Shown: piece after piece, positions 60,978 through 64,000 of the stretch
Position numbering within the stretch: position 1 is the stretch's first letter
How the letters are laid out: every line of letters begins with the position of its first letter
NCBI GenBank assembly: GCA_027186245.1
Contig: CP114498.1
Location: 6,703,501-6,767,500 of the forward strand
DNA from: Coriaria nepalensis
Lineage: Eukaryota > Streptophyta > Magnoliopsida > Cucurbitales > Coriariaceae
Direction: 5' to 3'
Length of the DNA stretch: 64,000 bases
Position numbers and translations under genes: made by a program
Notes under the pieces: model-generated
Told to the model about the DNA's origin: nothing
Database searches by the model: none
The model's input: the letters and a program-made list of their open reading frames with translations, nothing else

Positions 60978-63284
60978 TATATTGGGCGATCGCCAGTCTG
61001 GTCAGGACGTTCGGACTCAAAATGGTACTGTTCACACACTCTCTCTAAGCTCGTACTTTCTCCTCCGGCTATGAATGCTTGAAGCATGGAGGCCTTTCTC
61101 TGTTGGTTTCAGCTGTTGTTTCTCAGAGAATTAATAATGGCTGCATTTCGTTTCTTTTGGTTGATTTGTTGGCTTTTTAGTGGTGGCTTGTCAAGCAGTT
61201 GCCAACATTGTTAAATCTTCGCTTGGGCCCGTTGGACTCGATAAGGTACCTCTTTCTTTCTGAGCTTTTGGATATCCTAATAACTTATTGAGGGGTTTGA
61301 GGGGTGGGGTTGGTCCGGTTACTTCTATTTTGCGATCTTTGTTCTTTCAGAAGCCTGAAATTTCTGATTTCTGCAAGAGCTAAAAAGGTCAAGTTGTTCT
61401 GTTTATTTATTTATTTTTGGTGCTACAATTGCATTCTCTTTTTGATTTACTTCAATTTATATGAATTCAGTATGAATTAGTGGAAACATGTTATTCATGA
61501 GAAAGTTACTATGGTTTCTCCTCTCTCATAGATGGTATCTATTTAAAGGTTTGATTTTAAATTACCGTTTTCTATCTTGCTGATGGATTGTTTCAGATGC
61601 TTGTTGATGATATTGGAGATGTTACAATTACTAATGATGGTGCTACGATTCTCAAGCTTTTAGAAGTTGAGCACCCTGCTGCCAAGGTGAGATTTTATTT
61701 ATTTAGATAAGTACATATCTTTTTCTTATTTTTCGTTTTCTGATTTCCCACTCAACTTTGGTTCATAGGTTCTGGTTGAGTTGGCTGAGCTCCAAGATAG
61801 AGAGGTTGGAGACGGGACCACTTCAGTTGTCATTGTAGCAGCTGAGTTACTCAAGGTAAGTGCACTTTGTGGATCTTTTTTGCAATTAATGGAAGGAATG
61901 TCTCATCTTCTTGAATTTAATGTTTTGAGGTATTTGACTATCCTTACAGAGAGCAAATGATCTAGTGAGGAATAAGATTCATCCTACCTCAATAATCAGT
62001 GGATACAGAGTAAGCTATTTAGAAAAAAAGAACTAGTTTACCTCTCTCTCTATCTCTCTCCTAGAAAAGAATGTACAGCATGCCAAATTCTTGCAGTCTA
62101 TAATTGCATGCTACTCATTGAATTGATTTTCTTGGTACCGAACAGCTTGCAATGAGAGAAGCGTGCAAGTATGTTGAGGAGAAGTTGGCAGTAAAGGTGA
62201 GGATTTTTGCCGTGATTTTTTTTTGTTATTGAAGCGGTTGAACTTGAATTTTGGTTATTCATTTAAGTTGCATGTTAAATTTGACATCTTTCTTCATAAA
62301 TTTATGTACGATCCTTCTGGTATGCATGATATACGCGCTCGTCATGCTATTCAAGATCTTTTTTTTGGGGGGTAACTTTTGCATTTTTATAATTCCAGTA
62401 TTTTATAACTTGCAATATGCTGAGATGTTCATCATCTTATCTTGATTAATAGGTTGAGAAGCTGGGAAAAGAGACTCTATTAAACTGCGCCAAGACAAGC
62501 ATGTCTTCGAAATTGATAGCTGGTGATGGTGATTTCTTTGCTGGTTTGGTAAGCTTGTTCACGAGTTTCGATACCCAAGAGATGACTTTCGTACCTTTTA
62601 TATGATTTATTTTTATTTTATTTATTTATTTTTTCCATTTAATTTCTGTTTCTAGGTTGTAGAAGCTGTACAGTCGGTTAAAATGACCAACGCAAGGGGG
62701 GAAGTCAAATACCCTATTAAGGTTCGTATTCTTAGCTTTTTATAATCTTGTCTATCTAATTTTGTTTTATTTATTAATACTTTTTGCTGATTGGGCCGAG
62801 ACTCTGAAGTGTAATGCTTGATTGAGAGTTGCATGGATTTTCACTTCTGCAAATGCTCTTCTAATTTTAGGATATTGCTATGTCAGTTATCCCTATGAAT
62901 TTTTAATTTTCCCCTTTTTCACTAAATAGGAGTAGCTATTTCTTTTTCTTTTTTTTGGTCCAGAAAATATGAGTAGCTATTTCTTTGATCTGTGTCAATT
63001 CTTTCACTCTTTTCATACTGCTTATACAAGCACAAAGAGCCCCTAATTACTCGTATTTTGCACTAGGGAATCAACATTTTGAAAGCTCATGGAAAAAGTG
63101 CAAAAGAGAGCTATTTGTTGAAGGGATACGCCTTAAATACCGGCCGTGCTGCACAAGGGATGCCTGTTAGAGTTTCTCCAGCTAGGATTGCCTGTCTTGA
63201 TTTTAATCTTCAGAAGACAAAAATGCAGTTGGGTGTGCAAGTTCTTGTCTCTGACCCTAGAGAGCTTGAGAAAATTCGTCAAAG
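60952..63284 (+). CDS. CCT1 / TCP-1 alpha chaperonin subunit, 5' part (partial)
   Basis: Subunit alpha of the cytosolic CCT (TRiC) ring chaperonin, which folds actin, tubulin and other proteins using ATP. Nine exons are visible: 60952-61024, 61181-61245, 61597-61686, 61769-61855, 61950-62009, 62146-62196, 62453-62548, 62656-62721, 63067-63284. Together they give 268 codons plus two bases, about half of the usual 545 residues. The protein starts [20 protein letters not shown]. It carries [20 protein letters not shown], the nucleotide-binding TNDGATIL, and [12 protein letters not shown], all intact, then the TSMSSKLI and [10 protein letters not shown] segments into the apical domain ([10 protein letters not shown]). 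The next exon should begin by finishing the Arg codon after REKIRQ-like residues and is outside the window; 63285-64000 is intron. Confidence 0.96.
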
Positions 63285-64000
63285 GTAATGAAAAAATATA
63301 CCTCAATTAGCTTTATTGTATTCTCCAGAGGATAAGAACTGGTGGCTCCTTGTTATCTCCAGCTTTATAGAATGAAAATTTCATGGGTCATAAGTAAAAA
63401 AGAAAAAAAAAATTACTTTTGAAGTTAAACCGTCTTTTTATTTTATGGTATCTGGAGAAGTCTAATATTGTAGGTTTTTTTGTTTTACTTGTTTCACATC
63501 AGTTTTAAGTTTACTGGAGTCCTGTAGGCTTATGAAGTGGGCTTCGGATAATTTTTACACTTACTAAAAAGGATTGTTTGATAATGCTAGCAATTTTTTT
63601 GCTACATGCTGGAAATAAATGTTATTATTTTCTCCCGAAAGTTTCATAATGTAACTCATTGATCTATATTCGAACTAGTATTCTTAAACTGAAAGAAAAA
63701 GGTTGCTCCGTTTGCAATTTTTTCTGAAGTAGTTTTTTATTTATTCTTAAACACAAATGAAGAATGTGGAGATTAAAAAAAATTGAGAGATTGTGGCATA
63801 ATTATAGTAGATTTTTCAATGTTCTGTGATTTTAGAGTTGTTATTAGATTGATGAGGCATCTCTTTTGAATACATGTTCTGGCAATCCTATACTAAGTGT
63901 ACTTCTCGTGTTTTATTATTTATCTTGCTTTCTGCAGCTTTCAACTACTTGTGATCTCTTAAATTGAATATGTCATTGGCAGATAATTTTTTTCCCTAAT
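63285..64000 (+). other. CCT1 intron 9 to the window edge
   Basis: AT-rich DNA after the donor GTAATG. No exon resembling the next CCT1 block was found, so the intron is at least 716 bases long. Confidence 0.7.

Noticed and set aside
62251..62445. 64-codon hydrophobic frame
   Set aside because: It lies in CCT1 intron 6; hydrophobicity comes from T-rich intron DNA.

Overview
The window is nuclear DNA of a dicot flowering plant. It is AT-rich, and its protein-coding signal lies in short exons with plant GT-AG introns. The genes are plant types: plastid-type aromatic prenyltransferases, an SPL transcription factor with a miR156 site, and a plant matrixin. The spaces between them hold decayed Copia and LINE retroelements. 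I cannot name the species from sequence alone.

Left part (1-24 kb): a tandem cluster of membrane-bound aromatic prenyltransferases (UbiA superfamily, homogentisate-phytyltransferase-like). Two complete ten-exon copies lie on the + strand (6166-10450, 394 aa; 20911-23929, 397 aa). Every intron is in the same place and phase in both. Upstream, at 1066-1405 and 1700-1768, are relics of at least two more copies. A dead RTE-type LINE (about 2.0-4.1 kb, minus) separates the relics from copy 1. A dead Copia fragment and an L1-type LINE fragment (16.3-20.4 kb) separate copies 1 and 2. This looks like a birth-and-death cluster for a specialised prenylation step. The acceptor substrate is unknown.

Middle part (24-38 kb): repeat-rich DNA with SINE-like, LTR/TRIM-like and tandem-duplicated AT-rich stretches leads to a complete cytosolic NAD-malate dehydrogenase gene (28553-31592, 332 aa). 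This gene has a second possible first exon that would add a hydrophobic N-terminal segment. It also has a GC-AG intron, and a second GC donor if the alternative exon is used. A diverged direct repeat of about 1 kb (31.9-34.7 kb) precedes a frameshifted pseudogene of a PDRG1-like prefoldin-type protein. Next is a complete minus-strand SPL gene (393 aa, three exons) carrying a miR156 target.

Right part (38-64 kb): an 82-aa three-exon gene of unknown function (40319-41701) has a 20-bp perfect inverted repeat in its first intron. It is followed by a FAR1/MULE relic, then a matrix-metalloproteinase pseudogene that lacks a propeptide, has lost a zinc ligand and is split by a probable solo LTR. A two-exon PHD-finger gene (minus, 131 aa), two decayed Copia elements (minus) and a hAT-like GC-rich end follow. 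Last is the 5' part of CCT1 (TCP-1 alpha chaperonin subunit), nine exons, running off the right edge.

Functionally the window is a set of unrelated housekeeping genes (MDH, CCT1), one developmental regulator (SPL) and one specialised-metabolism cluster. No operon-like logic joins them. The most distinctive items are the prenyltransferase cluster with its fossils, the alternative membrane-anchor exon of MDH, and the small unrecognised gene.
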